Counted from the stretch's first letter, positions 33,782-44,496 are shown. The stretch: 64,000 nt of DNA from Buxus sempervirens (GCA_947561395.2 OX387183.1:37064853-37128852), one strand, 5' to 3'. The notes: generated by a model not told the origin, from the sequence alone. A program made the numbers and translations.

Positions 33782-35440
33782 GTATTTCTAAGCTCAAACA
33801 AAACCCCTTAAATTGAAGGTTCTCTTTCCTTGCCTAAACAGCTAAAATAGATCAGTTCAACCGGGTTCTCTATCCCAGTCGCTTCTAAGCGACTAAAATA
33901 GATCAGCTTTCAAAAAAATATATATATATAGGGTTCTCTTTCCCAGTCGCTTCCGAGCGACTAAAATAGATCAGCTTTCAAAAAAATAGGGTTCTTTTTT
34001 CCAGTCGCTTCCAAGCGGATAAAATAGATCAGCTTTCAGAAAAAATAGGGTTTTCTCTCCCAGTTACCTGTGGGTAGCTAAAATAGATTCGGTTACCGGG
34101 TTCTCTTTCCCAGTTGCTTCCGAGCAGCTAAAATAGATCAGCTTTCAGAAAAATAGGGTTCTCTCTCCCAGTTACCTGCGGGTAGCTAAAATAGATTCGG
34201 TTACCGGGTTCTCTTTCCCAGTCGCTTCCGAGCGACTAAAATAGATCAGCTTTCAAAAAAATAGGGTTCTCTTTTCCAGTCGCTTCCGAGCGACTAAAAT
34301 AGATCAGCTTTCAAAAAAATAGGGTTCTCTTTCCCAGTTGCTTCCGAGCGGTTAAAATAGATCAGCTTTCAGAAAAATAGGGTTCTCTCTCCCAGTTACC
34401 TGCGGGTAGCTAAAATAGATTCGGTTACCGGGTTTTCTTTGCCAGTCGCTTCCGAGTGACTAAAATAGATCAGTTTTCAGAAAAAACAGGGTTCTCTCTC
34501 CCAGTTACCTACGGGTGGCTAAAATAGATTCGGTCATTAGGGTTCTCTTTCCCAGTTGCTTCCAAGCGACTAAAATAGATCAGCTTTCAGAAAAAAATAG
34601 GGTTCTCTCTCCCAGTTACCTACGGGTAGCTAAAATAGATTCGGTTACCGGGTTCTCTTTCCCAGTCGCTTCCGAGTGACTAAAATAGATCAGCTTTCAG
34701 AAAAAACAGGGTTCTCTCTCCCAGTTACCTGCAGGTAGCTAAAATAGATTCGGTCATTAGGGTTCTCTTCCCCGGTCGTCTTAGGATAGCCAAAATATAT
34801 CAGTCTTCAAAATTCCTTAAGGTTCTCTTCCCTTGTTACCTACGGGTAGCTAAAATAGATCAGTTGATTCAAAATCAGGTTCTCTTCCCTTGTTGCCTCC
34901 CGGCAGCTAAACCAGATCAGTTTTTAAAATTCCTTAGGGTTCTCTCTCCCCGTTACCTGCGGGTAGCTAAAATAGATTCGGTCATTAGGGTTCTCTTCCT
35001 CGGTCGTCTTAGGATAGCCAAAATAGATCAGTCTTCAAAATTCATTAAGGTTCTCTTCCCTTGTTACCTACGGGTAGCTAAAATAGATCAGTTGATTCAA
35101 AATCAGGTTCTCTTCCCTTGTTGCCTCCAGGCAGCTAAAATAGATCAGTCTTCAAAATTCCTTAAGGTTCTCTTCCCTTGTTACCTACGGGTAGCTAAAA
35201 TAGATCAGTTGATTCAAAATCAGGTTCTCTTCCCTTGTTGCCTCCGGGCAGCTAAAATAGATCAGTTTTCCAAATTCATTAGGGTTCTCTGTCCCAGTTA
35301 CCTACGGGTAACTAAAATAGACCAGTCTTCAAATTCATTAAGGTTCTCTTCCCTTGTTACCTACGGGTAGCTAAAATAGATCAATTGATTCAAAATCAGG
35401 TTCTCTTCCCTTGTTGCCTTCGAGCAACTGAAATAGACCA
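33782..35440 (+). repeat. Tandem array of covarying hairpins upstream of gag
   Basis: About 27 units of 45-60 bp, each with GGTTCTCTTTCCC, a hairpin and TAAAATAGATCAG. Hairpins include AGTCGCT-TCCG-AGCGACT (33945-33962), AGTTACC-TGC-GGGTAGCT (34170-34187) and AGTTGCT-TCCG-AGCAGCT (34112-34129). A different version lies at the same place in A (58820-59480). The open frame at 34864-35370 is a translation of the array. Confidence 0.9.
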
Positions 35441-35564
35441 GATAGTCACAAAAAAAAAAACAAAACAATCATTATCATCATCTCTATGTATGCTAACATT
35501 TCATATCATGTATTCTGCCTTCTAATGTTTATCTCTCTCCTCAGGAACCGTGTCAACAATCAAC
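35441..35564 (+). other. Short spacer before the reduced gag
   Basis: An A-rich run at 35450-35466 is followed by AT-rich sequence up to the ATG at 35565. No other feature is seen. Confidence 0.4.
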
Positions 35565-36092
35565 ATGGATAGTTCTTCAGGGATGCTTCCTGTGGTGCGT
35601 GAGTTACTGGACCTTTTCCGTATTTTAATGAAAGTGATACAGGACAAAGAAGAAGCATGGGGTAAACGCTGGGAAGCACAGAGGGAAGAAAATTTTGAGC
35701 TGCAATCCCGAATAAGGGATCTGGAGAGAGAGATGGAAAGCTTGAAGATAGAAGTATTCCAGGGCAATCAGGAAGCGAGCCTCCCCTCTGCTAACAATGG
35801 TGCACCTCACCTCAAGAGGCGCTTCACCAAGGAAGAAAGAAGGAACCGGGAGTTTACGCAGCTTCCATGCACCCAGGCAGAATTGTTGCCTTCCTTGTTG
35901 CAAGAAGGACACCTAAAGCAGGCTCCACCAAATCCAAAGGCACCAGCAAGTCGAGGGTATGACCCTTCAAAGACATGCAGTTACCACAAAGGAGCTCCAG
36001 GGCATGATACTGAAGAATGTTGGGGTCTTCGCCATGCAATCCAAGACCTTCTTGACGCTGGGGAGCTCAGGATTGATCCTTCATCGGGTTAA
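35565..36092 (+). CDS. gag: Reduced Gag of element B: coiled coil plus zinc knuckle
   Basis: The uninterrupted frame from ATG 35565 gives 175 codons. Residues 1-25 are hydrophobic (MLPVVRELLDLFRILMKVI); residues 25-70 are charged heptad-like sequence likely to form a coiled coil (ERERMESLKIEVF-like, here LEREMESLKIEVF); residues 80-175 match the C-terminal part of Tat Gag, with FTQLPCTQAELLPSLLQEG, a C-X2-H-X4-GH-X4-C knuckle (CSYHKGAPGHDTEEC) and LRHAIQDLLDAG. The capsid domain visible in A is absent. No stop or frameshift is seen, unlike the rest of B. It may be an RNA-binding protein of a non-autonomous element, or simply a chance survivor. The 35550 GTG alternative start is less likely. 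Confidence 0.75.
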   Translation: MDSSSGMLPVVRELLDLFRILMKVIQDKEEAWGKRWEAQREENFELQSRIRDLEREMESLKIEVFQGNQEASLPSANNGAPHLKRRFTKEERRNREFTQLPCTQAELLPSLLQEGHLKQAPPNPKAPASRGYDPSKTCSYHKGAPGHDTEECWGLRHAIQDLLDAGELRIDPSSG

Positions 36093-36406
36093 GAAAAATC
36101 TTTCGGAATATGCAACTGAACTCCAAGAATGCGGATCCACATCGGCCACCCTTTTTGCACAATTGCTGTTCTGTTTTGCTTATGCTTTCTTTTCTTTTAA
36201 ATTCTGAACTGGATAGCATGTTTCTTTTTCTGCAAGCTTATAAAAATATTTTGGGAAATCACTAAAGCGTTGGACCGCACCAAGGCATGACCATAATCTC
36301 GGGACAAACCTGAACAATCGAATTTGGCAAGTGAAATGTGCCAAGCAGCACAAACTGCGCGAGTCTCAATATAGCCGAGAGGTCCCCCCAGCATCCCATT
36401 CGGAAC
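36093..36406 (+). other. Sequence between reduced gag and solo LTR D
   Basis: No gene is seen. The interval is continuous with 38827 onward once D is removed. Confidence 0.4.
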
Positions 36407-36411
36407 CCACC
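36407..36411 (+). repeat. Left target duplication of D (CCACC)
   Basis: CCACC directly before the LTR is repeated at 38822-38826. Confidence 0.85.
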
Positions 36412-36969
36412 TGTTAGCACCTGATTTTTGCATCCCCAAAATGAAGAAAAATGAAAAGTCAAACTAAAAGTCAAACCCTGAGGGGGTCAAAATTTGACTT
36501 TTTGATTCAAGTAAATTTGGCCATCAAACTTCATCTTATTGAAAAGAGCATTTCGACACGATTCCAACACAACTGAATTTGCTAGAATCGGAGTCCAGAT
36601 GAAAAAGATATGAGCTGGTCAAACTTTTGGGGAGCAAAAAGTTGACTTTTTGCTCGACCCTAACTCAGCTGCCGAACTTGATCCCATTGGATAGGTGGTT
36701 CTGAGTTGGTTCCAACGACACTAAGTTTGCCGAAATCGGACACCGGATGAAGAAGTTATGAGCAGTTGAAGTTTCAGAAAAACTGCCCATGTGACAAAAA
36801 GGTAGCAAAAAATGGAATAAACCAATAAAATAAATAAAACAAATGTGCTTATTAATATTTTAATAAAGAGAATCTCACTTTTTAATAAAATAATCGAAAA
36901 ATCAAATAAAAATCTTGCAAAAAACCGAATTGAATAAAGGTTTGAAATCCAAACATTTTAAAAACGTAC

Positions 36970-37165
36970 TGGACCGTATTTCAATTACGGGCAGGGCATG
37001 CCCGTATTTCAAATACGGGCAAGCTTCTGGAAGAAGACACGCGTCCCGTACGGCCGATTCTGCGAGATTTACAAATGTGCGTTTTTCACCCGTATTTGAA
37101 TTACGGGCAAGGCACGCCCGTACATGAAGTACTGGCAAGGCACACCCGTACTTCAAATACGGGCA
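36970..37165. promoter_or_regulatory. Palindrome cluster CCCGTATTT-AAATACGGG upstream of TATA in D
   Basis: A perfect palindrome with 10-bp arms and a single central base is at 37000-37020 (GCCCGTATTT-C-AAATACGGGC). Four or five variants follow at roughly 30-70-bp spacing up to 37165, ending 15 bp before the TATA box. More diverged copies are near 38041-38075 of the same LTR. Confidence 0.7.
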
Positions 37166-37179
37166 CGCCCCTTTTTGCC

Positions 37180-37187
37180 TATAAATA
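37180..37187 (+). promoter_or_regulatory. TATA box of LTR D
   Basis: TATAAATA lies about 770 bp into the LTR, directly followed by a purine stretch and the C-run; transcription start would be near 37210. Confidence 0.6.
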
Positions 37188-38821
37188 GAAAGGCCCCCCC
37201 CCCCCCCCCCCCATTTCAAGCAAGCCTGATCCCTTGGCCGACCCTCCCTTCCTCCCCTAACGTTCCCATGACAAACCGCTGCCAAATTGCTGCCACCCTT
37301 AATCCCAAACCTTTTTTGTGCCCAAATTACCCTTGTCTCACCAAAACCATGTCCAAACCTTCCCTAACCTTCCCTTGAGCATAGCTTTCTACGAAACTCC
37401 TTTCAAAACCAATCTAGAAAATCCAAGGAGACGCGGAAGCGCTACCGAATTTCTCGGAGAATCCAGACATCAACAAATCCAGGAGTAATAGTGTGGTAAT
37501 GACCTTAATGGCTCTTTTCTTTTAATATACATGTGAATTCCTTCATTTGAGTGACTTTGGATTCCTTTTTATTTTATCACCTGCTTACTAATCAATTTGT
37601 TTGGTTTTGATGGAATCCCCCATACAAATGAGCAATACTCCATGAAATAAAGGATGGACTCATAGAACAATAAAGAAAAAAAATAGTATTTTGGTTAATG
37701 ATGCTTGCAAATACAAAAGGAGTTTGTCCTCCTTAAACCTTCTCCTGTAAACTCCCCTTTTCCCATTCTTGAATTTGGCTACCAACAATCAAGAGGGGGT
37801 CTTGTTGCTTCAATAAGAACAAAAGGAAGGAGAAAAATGGCCTTTTAGGCCAAATGAAGGAAATATAGCATCTGGAGGAGCTGAGAAAACCAACTGACGT
37901 TACCAGAACACCTGAGAAGGCCACGGAACAGATCCCGAAAAGAATCGGCAGCCAAAAATGCAAAACTGGATGTGCTCGTAAACTCAGAGCGGTCCGGGCA
38001 GGACCGTGTTTGCTTCACGGGCGAACCAAACCGGATTTCATTCACGGGCAAGGGCAGCCCGTATAACAAATACGGGCAGATGTAAAAATAATGTAAAAAA
38101 CATAGTTTTCCGACCCGGTTGGATCTGTTCCGACCCAAACTAGCTTGACCAGACTTAGTGTGTTATTTGGGCTATTTTTAGCCCATTTGTGGACTGTGGG
38201 CCTAGAAGGGCCCACCAAGACCCACCTTGGGCCCACCTGAATGGCCCACACTTTTGACTGGCCTATACCAGGCCTGTTTTCAATAAACAGGCCCAGGCCC
38301 CTTGACCCTTGGCTAATGGGCCAAATCCAAGCCCACTAAGCCCATTGCATTTGTAAATGGTTTAATTTAATAAGTAACCAAATGGGTTACCCAATAACCC
38401 AACTGGGCCCCAGGCCCAATCATGTCAACCCACGGGTCTTCCAACGGGACCCGGGTCCGACCCACTTCACTTCACTAAATAAAAAGATAAAATCAAAGTA
38501 AAAGGGACCCACACCTTCAAAGGGCCCCGCCAGACCAAATAAAGCAGCATGCTGGTCTAGGAAGGGTGAACTTGACTCAAAAACCAGGGAGACCCGAGGG
38601 ACCCGTCAAAACGACGGGGCGGGCCGGGGTGTCTTAGGGCTTCCCCGGACGTAACCGAGGACTTAGCTAGAACTCTAATAAGCCGCAGACCAGACTTAGA
38701 CCCGGATAGGGCAAACACCGTGTCTGCCTGCACCTCTCAGGCAGTGGCGACTCCGAATGTCCCGAGGCACGCACTAAAAGTGCGCCCCGTGTGCGATGTA
38801 GGCCAGGTTTAGGTGCGCACA

Positions 38822-38826
38822 CCACC
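38822..38826 (+). repeat. Right target duplication of D (CCACC)
   Basis: Identical to 36407-36411. Confidence 0.85.
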
Positions 38827-40611
38827 CTGCCAAACACAGGGGCAAGCAGTGATATGAGAGAAGAAGAAAGAGAGAAGGCAAGGTGCCCATACTAGTCTCG
38901 GGCCACTGACATGATCCAGGATCAATGAACCCAATGAAATGATGAGAGGCCATTTTTGGCTGAGATATCTCAAATGAATGCCGCTAGTCAAACGTGTTGA
39001 GCTTGATCGTCTCATTTTTAACCCACGTTATGTCTAGCCACCCCGAATTGGGGCAAAGTCAAAAAGCAAAGAAAAAGAAAGCAAGCAAACAAAATGAACG
39101 AAGAAGAAAATGGTTCTTGAGCCAGTTAATCGTGCAAAAATAATTAAGTGTTACATTCTCTGTGAAAGGACGAAAGGCCATCCTTGATCTTTTACAAAAT
39201 CATCTGACACAAGATGAAACCCTAGCAAAACACTTTGAGCCTAACAACTCCTTCATTGAACCTACCATGTCTTGTCTTCAAAACTATGGCATAAAGCTTC
39301 GTGCAGTCGGAGACACAAAGAGGATGAAGGTGAAGATAGGGCAAAGCGAAAAGCGCCCTAAGAACAAAGGGGGCAAAAAGGAGGGATGAGGAGAACCCTA
39401 GAAAACAAAAAAAACTGGGGCAATCCCTTGAAAAAAGAAAAGAAAAAGAGAAAGTTAGGGCAAACCCCGAAGGCAAGGGCCAAAAGTTGGGACCAAAAAA
39501 AAAAAAAAAAGAACCTGAGACAAAAATAAGAGAAAGAAAAACAAAGATGGAAGAAAGAGAAAGGAACTACAAATTAAAGTTGGACACAGAGTTGGGGGAG
39601 CCGAAGGCGAAGCAAGCCCTAACAAGGAAAGTGGACAGGACATGGCCTTTAACCCGTGCATTAATTTCAAGCCTTCATATCATTTCTTCTTGACCCTTGA
39701 GCCCAGCCTACATTTCGTCCTACTGTGAAGTCCTTTCTGATTGCAGAGAACGTAGCACCGAATCTCGGACAGCCCGGCAATGACAGAACAAAAAAAAAAA
39801 AGAAACAGAGAAGTGCTTTGGCTAGACATAATGGTCACTCATAGAGTGAAGTTATATAGGGTTTGAGCCTGTGTATCCTTCATTTCTAAACCCTGGAACC
39901 AAGGCCTACATTTCGTCCTAAAGATAAGTCCTCTCTGATCATTTTGTCATGATCCATGGAAATTGTTAGGGCCCTTGGATTGGGCAAGGCACTGAACCTG
40001 AATAAGAGAACCAATGAGAGAAAAACCCTTTCACAACACTCAGACAAGGGCAGGGAGAGAAATACAAAAAAAAGAAAATCAAAGAGAAGCCAAGGTGGGG
40101 ACAGTGCCAAAGAAACCCCCTGAACCAAAACGATTCCCCTCATTTCAACCTGGAGCATGCCCTTGAAGGCCTAAATGTTGAGACACTTGCAAGAAGTGCC
40201 AAGAGGCACATTTTCCTAAGTCTAACTGAGAATGACAGGTAACCGACCCAAAGGTTACTGGTCTTGCCACGGACCCACTTCAAAGGAAAAAATCCGAGCA
40301 TTCGGTGAATTCCCAAAAGACATCAACCAAAGAGAGACTGCTTGAATTCGCACATAATCTTGAGGATAAAAAAAAAAAAGAGAGAGAAAATTCTAATTGA
40401 CTGAATTCCACTTGGACTTTTGTAGGTACTGACAAAACCTAAGACGTAGATTGTGAAGCCAAGGCCGCCGACGGATGAGGCGTAGATTGGTGAAAAAATG
40501 GCATAAACCAAAGATGTAATGCCAAAGCCACCGACGGATGAGTCAGAGATCGGCGGAGGGATTTTTGCAAAAAAAAAAAGCACAGAAAGAAATGACCAAA
40601 TCAGAATAAGT
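38827..40611 (+). other. F-like 3' block within B, no gene
   Basis: Purine-rich non-coding sequence. The portion from about 39500 to 40611 aligns with F 1-1139, including two copies of GCCTACATTTCGTCCTA (39706-39722 and 39904-39920). Where A has protease and RT, B has this block. It joins the RNase H coding region abruptly at about 40612 after the shared word 'gtaatgga'. Confidence 0.7.
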
Positions 40612-41132
40612 AATGGAAAAGGGATCGGAGCAGTGCTAATCTCCCCAGACGGTGTTCATCACCCAATAGCAGCGAAACTTCTGTTTGACTGCACTAGCAA
40701 CATGGCCGAGTATGAAGCATGTGTGTTAGGCCTGCGAGTGGCAACTAAGATGCGTATACAAGAGCTGAAAGTTTTAGTGATTCAAGTCTTATCATCTACC
40801 AAGTGATGGGAGACTGGAAGACCAGAGATGTGAAGTTGGTACCATACCAAGAACTGGTCAAGGAATTAGAAGAAGAATTCGAGAGCGTGACATTCGACTA
40901 CATGCCACGAGACGGGAATCGATTTGCGGATGCACTAGCTACGCTGGCATCAATGGCCACCATCACGGATGATGCTTGGGTGCAACCATTGGAGATAGAA
41001 ATCCGGCGCTACCCTGTTTACTGCTTCAGTGTCGAGAAAAGCATACCCGAAGAAGAACCTTGGTACGCAGACATCGAAAGGTACATAAGGAACAGAATTC
41101 TGCCAGAAGGTGCCTCAGCTACAGAGAAGTGA
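40612..41132 (+). pseudogene. pol: Archaeal-type RNase H of B (5' truncated)
   Basis: It starts inside the domain at GKGIGAVLISPDGVHHPIAAKL, so the first catalytic region (MFFDGA in A) is missing. The middle Glu region (AEYEACVLGLRVA) is present. A one-base insertion near 40770 shifts the frame before SLIIYQVMGDWKTRD. The region ends in TGA at 41130-41132, where A has a CGA Arg codon. It cannot be active. Confidence 0.85.
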
Positions 41133-42308
41133 ACTATACAGAGGTTGGCAGGGCAATACTTCTACAGTGGAGGTAGGCTGTACAAGAAGTCATACAACGA
41201 TTCCCTACTGCTATGTGTCAGAGAAGCCGAGGCGCAGAAGTTAATCGAGGAAGTCCATGGAGGGTTGTGCGGCGCACACATGAATGGGCATATGCTAGTA
41301 AGGAAGATTCTAAGGATGGGCTATTACTGGATGACCATGGAGGCAGACTGCTACGCTCATGTCAGAAAATGCCAGTTGTGCCTGATTTATGCCGACAACA
41401 TCCATTCACCGTCGAACACACTGTATTCTATGACATCACCTTGGTCGTTTGCCATCTGGGGAATCGACATGATAGGCCAGGTTCATCCAATGGCCTCGAA
41501 CGGGCATCGGTTCATCTTAGTGGCAATTGACTATTTTACCAAGTGGGTAGAGGCCATGTCCTTCGTGGATGTGAAGAAATCTCATGTGCTCAAGTTTATT
41601 AGAAATAATATAGTCTGTCGCTACGGAGTTCCAGAAGCGATCATCACAGACAATGCAAAGAATTTGAATAATAAGGACATGGAAAAGATGTGTGAAGATC
41701 TGAAGATTAAACATCTAAACTCCACGGCATACCGGCCCAAGATGAATGGAGCAGTAAAGGCCGCCAAGAAGAATTTGAAGGGGATACTCAAGAAAATGGT
41801 GGTCACCTATAGAGACTGGCATGAGAAGCTACCCTATGCACTGCACGCCTATCGGACGTCAATTAGGACATCGACCGGGGCAACCCTGTTCTCCCTGGTA
41901 TACGGAATGGAAGCAGTCCTCCCAGTGGAAGCACAGATTCCATCACTCAGGATTTTAAAGGAAGCTGAAATCAATGACGTCGAATGGGAAGAATCCAGAT
42001 TTGACCAGTTGCAATTGTTGAATGAAAAGAGGATTAAGGCTTTGTCCCATGGCCAGCTCTATCAACAGAGGGTGGCGCGAGCCTACAACAAGAAAGTGAA
42101 GCCACGGCACTTCAAAGTGGGAGACCTGGTACTGAAGAGAATCTTTCCTCATCAAGAGGACAACAGAGGGAAATTCAAGCCAAACTACGGAGGGCCGTTT
42201 GTAGTCCACAAAGTTCTATCCAGAGGAGCACTTATCCTGCAAGAAATGGACGGGGCAATTTTTCCTGAGCCGATAAATGCAGACGCAGTCAAACTGTACT
42301 ATGCTTAA
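41133..42308 (+). pseudogene. pol: Integrase of B
   Basis: An open stretch of 387 codons (from 41145) encodes a full-length integrase. The HHCC zinc finger shows EVHGGLCGAHMNGHML and later KCQLC. The core has GIDMIG (first Asp at 41466-41468) and IITDNAKN (second Asp at 41649-41651). The third residue, Glu in A, is Lys at 41757-41759 (GAVKAAKK). The tail KPRHFKVGDLVLKRIFPH..GKFKPNYGGPFVV is normal, and TAA follows the terminal YYA. There is no chromodomain. Despite the long frame, loss of the catalytic Glu should abolish activity. Confidence 0.9.
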
Positions 42309-43351
42309 GATCGTTCTGATTGGGAAATGAAGAGAGGCCGTCCTTGACTCTCCTTAGACTGTAAATCTTTCCAAATACCTTAAATTCTCCCCTAGTTAAA
42401 CAATTTTGAGCCTTAAAATTCTTTCAACCCATTGCTAATGTTCTAAACATCAAATGGGGCATTCCTGGCAAAACAGAGAGAAACAGGGCATTCTTGCCCA
42501 GAAAAACTTCAAAAAAGAGAAGAAAATGCAATAGAAAAAGAAAGAAAAAAGAAAGGCACAAAAAATTTGGAAATGGTTACCCAACAAAAACAGAGATACA
42601 AATAAGCCAGGATGTAAGTCCCACCAGCAATAAAAGTAGCACACTTGCAAACCCAAATAAATAAGCCTTTTGAGCCACTCAGCCCTTTCTTTCATAACCG
42701 AGATCAAGCCTACATTTCGTCCTATCTCTAAGACCCCTCGGATCCCAAAAAGAATGATCAGGGCAAACGGTTAGGTCTGCGTTCATCAGAAATGACGGAA
42801 TTCAGAGTTTCCTAGAAAGGCTGGACACAGTGAAAACCCGAAAAAAAGGCGTTGTGTGGTTAGTAAAAAAAAAAAAAAACTGGTCACATCTGGTGAGCAG
42901 AGCAAGATACGGAGGAGGGTAGTGATAATGGCAGACAGTAAACTGAGAAAATTGCACAGATCTGAGAGGTCCAGACTAGCAGGTTGTGCCTGAGTCAAAG
43001 ACTTCACAGTGGCTTGTGATGACAATGCTACGGAAAATACCAAGGGCTCCAAGTCCCATCTGACCTTAGAAATTTTCTTTGATATTGCAAACACAGGCAC
43101 ACACTGACACACCTATTTTCTCCATAATTGTTCTGCTTAACTGTTTTGAGCTCCACATTGGGCTACTAACCTGAGTTGATAATCTCTTAACCTTGGCAAA
43201 GGCCGCTTCTATCTGTAATGGGCAAAAGGCTCAGAGCAAGAAGAGAATAAAAGAAGTGTTTTGCATTCCCCAACTATTCCAAGGCTAACATGTCGTCTTT
43301 TCCTGCCTTCACAGGTACAGTGAAAGTGGGATAACGAACGTCTTCTCCAAA
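42309..43351 (+). other. 3' untranslated region of B, first part
   Basis: No gene is seen. Contains the third copy of GCCTACATTTCGTCCTA (42708-42724); the following AAGACCCCTCGGATCCC also occurs in A (near 15600-15620, reverse). A-rich and T-rich runs are common. Confidence 0.6.
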
Positions 43352-43800
43352 ATCCCCAGCGGAGTTCCTTCAGTAAACGGAGAATAACAACCTCCAAAAT
43401 CCCCAGTGGGAGGCCTTCAGCAAACAAGGGACGACACCCTTACATCCCCAGTAGAGTCCTCTCAAGCAATAAGAGAGTGATACCTGATGACATAGACTTC
43501 TCAAGCCTCGCCCAGTCTAAAGAGGCCGGCTTTGCGAAGAAGAGCGAAAAGAAGACAAACAAGCTCGCATCAATCCCTGGTGGAGTCTCTCGCGCTCAAC
43601 AAGAGCGTAAACGAGCATGAAGAACTCGCGCCCAGGCGGAAGGAAAAGGCTTTATAAAGAAATAATGACAGCGTGAGGAATCCCCACTTATCCCCGGCGG
43701 AGCATCCTCCCCCAGGGAACTCCTACGCTTGTCAGAAACAAAGCTCGACTCGAAAGAAGAGACAATAAGGAAAAGATTCCTATTCAATCCCCAGCAACAG
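43352..43800 (+). repeat. Six primer-site-complementary motifs in B 3' region
   Basis: ATCCCCAGCGGAGT and variants occur at 43352-43365, 43399-43412, 43444-43457, 43573-43586, 43690-43703 and 43787-43800. The first copy is complementary to 13 bases of B's own primer-binding site at 26744-26762 and identical to 14 bases of the tRNA-Arg(ACG) 3' region. Spacing is irregular (about 45-130 bp). Confidence 0.7.
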
Positions 43801-44480
43801 TCACTCCAAGCTAGGGAGGCTCTACAAGAGGGAAAGCCAATCAGAAAGCACTGCAGAGAAAGGAATGACAAGATATGAAGAAGAATGAGCATAAATGAAG
43901 AAATCATCGGGCAAGATGGCCCCTTTTGTAATTTTTTATTTCACACTTTTGTAAATAGAGTAGAGCAGGTGTGTGGGCTCCCTTGAGGCATTGGACAGCG
44001 TTGGAAGCACCTCCTCCTCCACTCTTCCTTCCTCCTTTCTCCATTCGATCCACATCCTAACCCAACCCTTGCCATCAAATCCTTAAAAAAAAAAAAAAAA
44101 GAGAAGAAAATGCAAGCAAGCTTCAAGTAAAAGACACAAAATGGATCAGAAGTCTGAAGTCACCTAAAAGCTTTAATGGAACAAACAAGAAGAAAAGAAT
44201 ATTGTCAAGTGTCTGGCATCAACGCCGAAACAGGTTGGCGAGTTCAAGTCCAATCTAATCTCTTTCAAACTTAAATTAAATGCTGAAGAGTTGCCCTACA
44301 AAAACCCGAAAAGCAAAGGGTAAGGAAACTCTGAAGCCAGGAAGTGACGCCACATCATTGGCTGCTTCCCTCTCAAAATGAAAACTTCAAAGGACTAAGC
44401 TCGTCGACCATGTTGACAGAAATGTCAGGCGCAAAAACGAGATTCTTTTCCTCTTTGCCGTTCATCCGCAAGGTGACTCT
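43801..44480 (+). other. 3' untranslated end segment of B
   Basis: Similar to F 3240-3878. No gene is seen. A-run at about 44087-44100. Confidence 0.6.
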
Positions 44481-44496
44481 GGCAAAGAGTGACAGC
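44481..44496 (+). other. Polypurine tract of B
   Basis: GGCAAAGAGTGACAGC lies directly before the LTR start at 44497. It differs from F's tract by G-to-T and G-to-A changes. Confidence 0.7.

Larger units (their letters stand above)
36412..38821 (+). mobile_element. Solo LTR D (2410 bp), diverged Tat-like family
   Basis: It starts TGTTAGCACCTGATTTTTGC and ends GTGCGCACA. The first 350 bp share the plan of B's LTR (GGGGTCAAAATTTGACTTTTTGAT, 'gatagg', GACACGATTCCAAC) at low identity, and the end has the same AGGCAGTGGCGACTCC block, so it belongs to a sister family. CCACC duplications flank it, and no internal part remains. A TATA box is at 37180-37187. A 19-base C-run is at 37194-37212. Confidence 0.9.

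Noticed and set aside
37194..37212. Run of 19 C as a biological feature
   Set aside because: A homopolymer in a solo LTR; could be true or a sequencing artefact, with nothing else to support a role.
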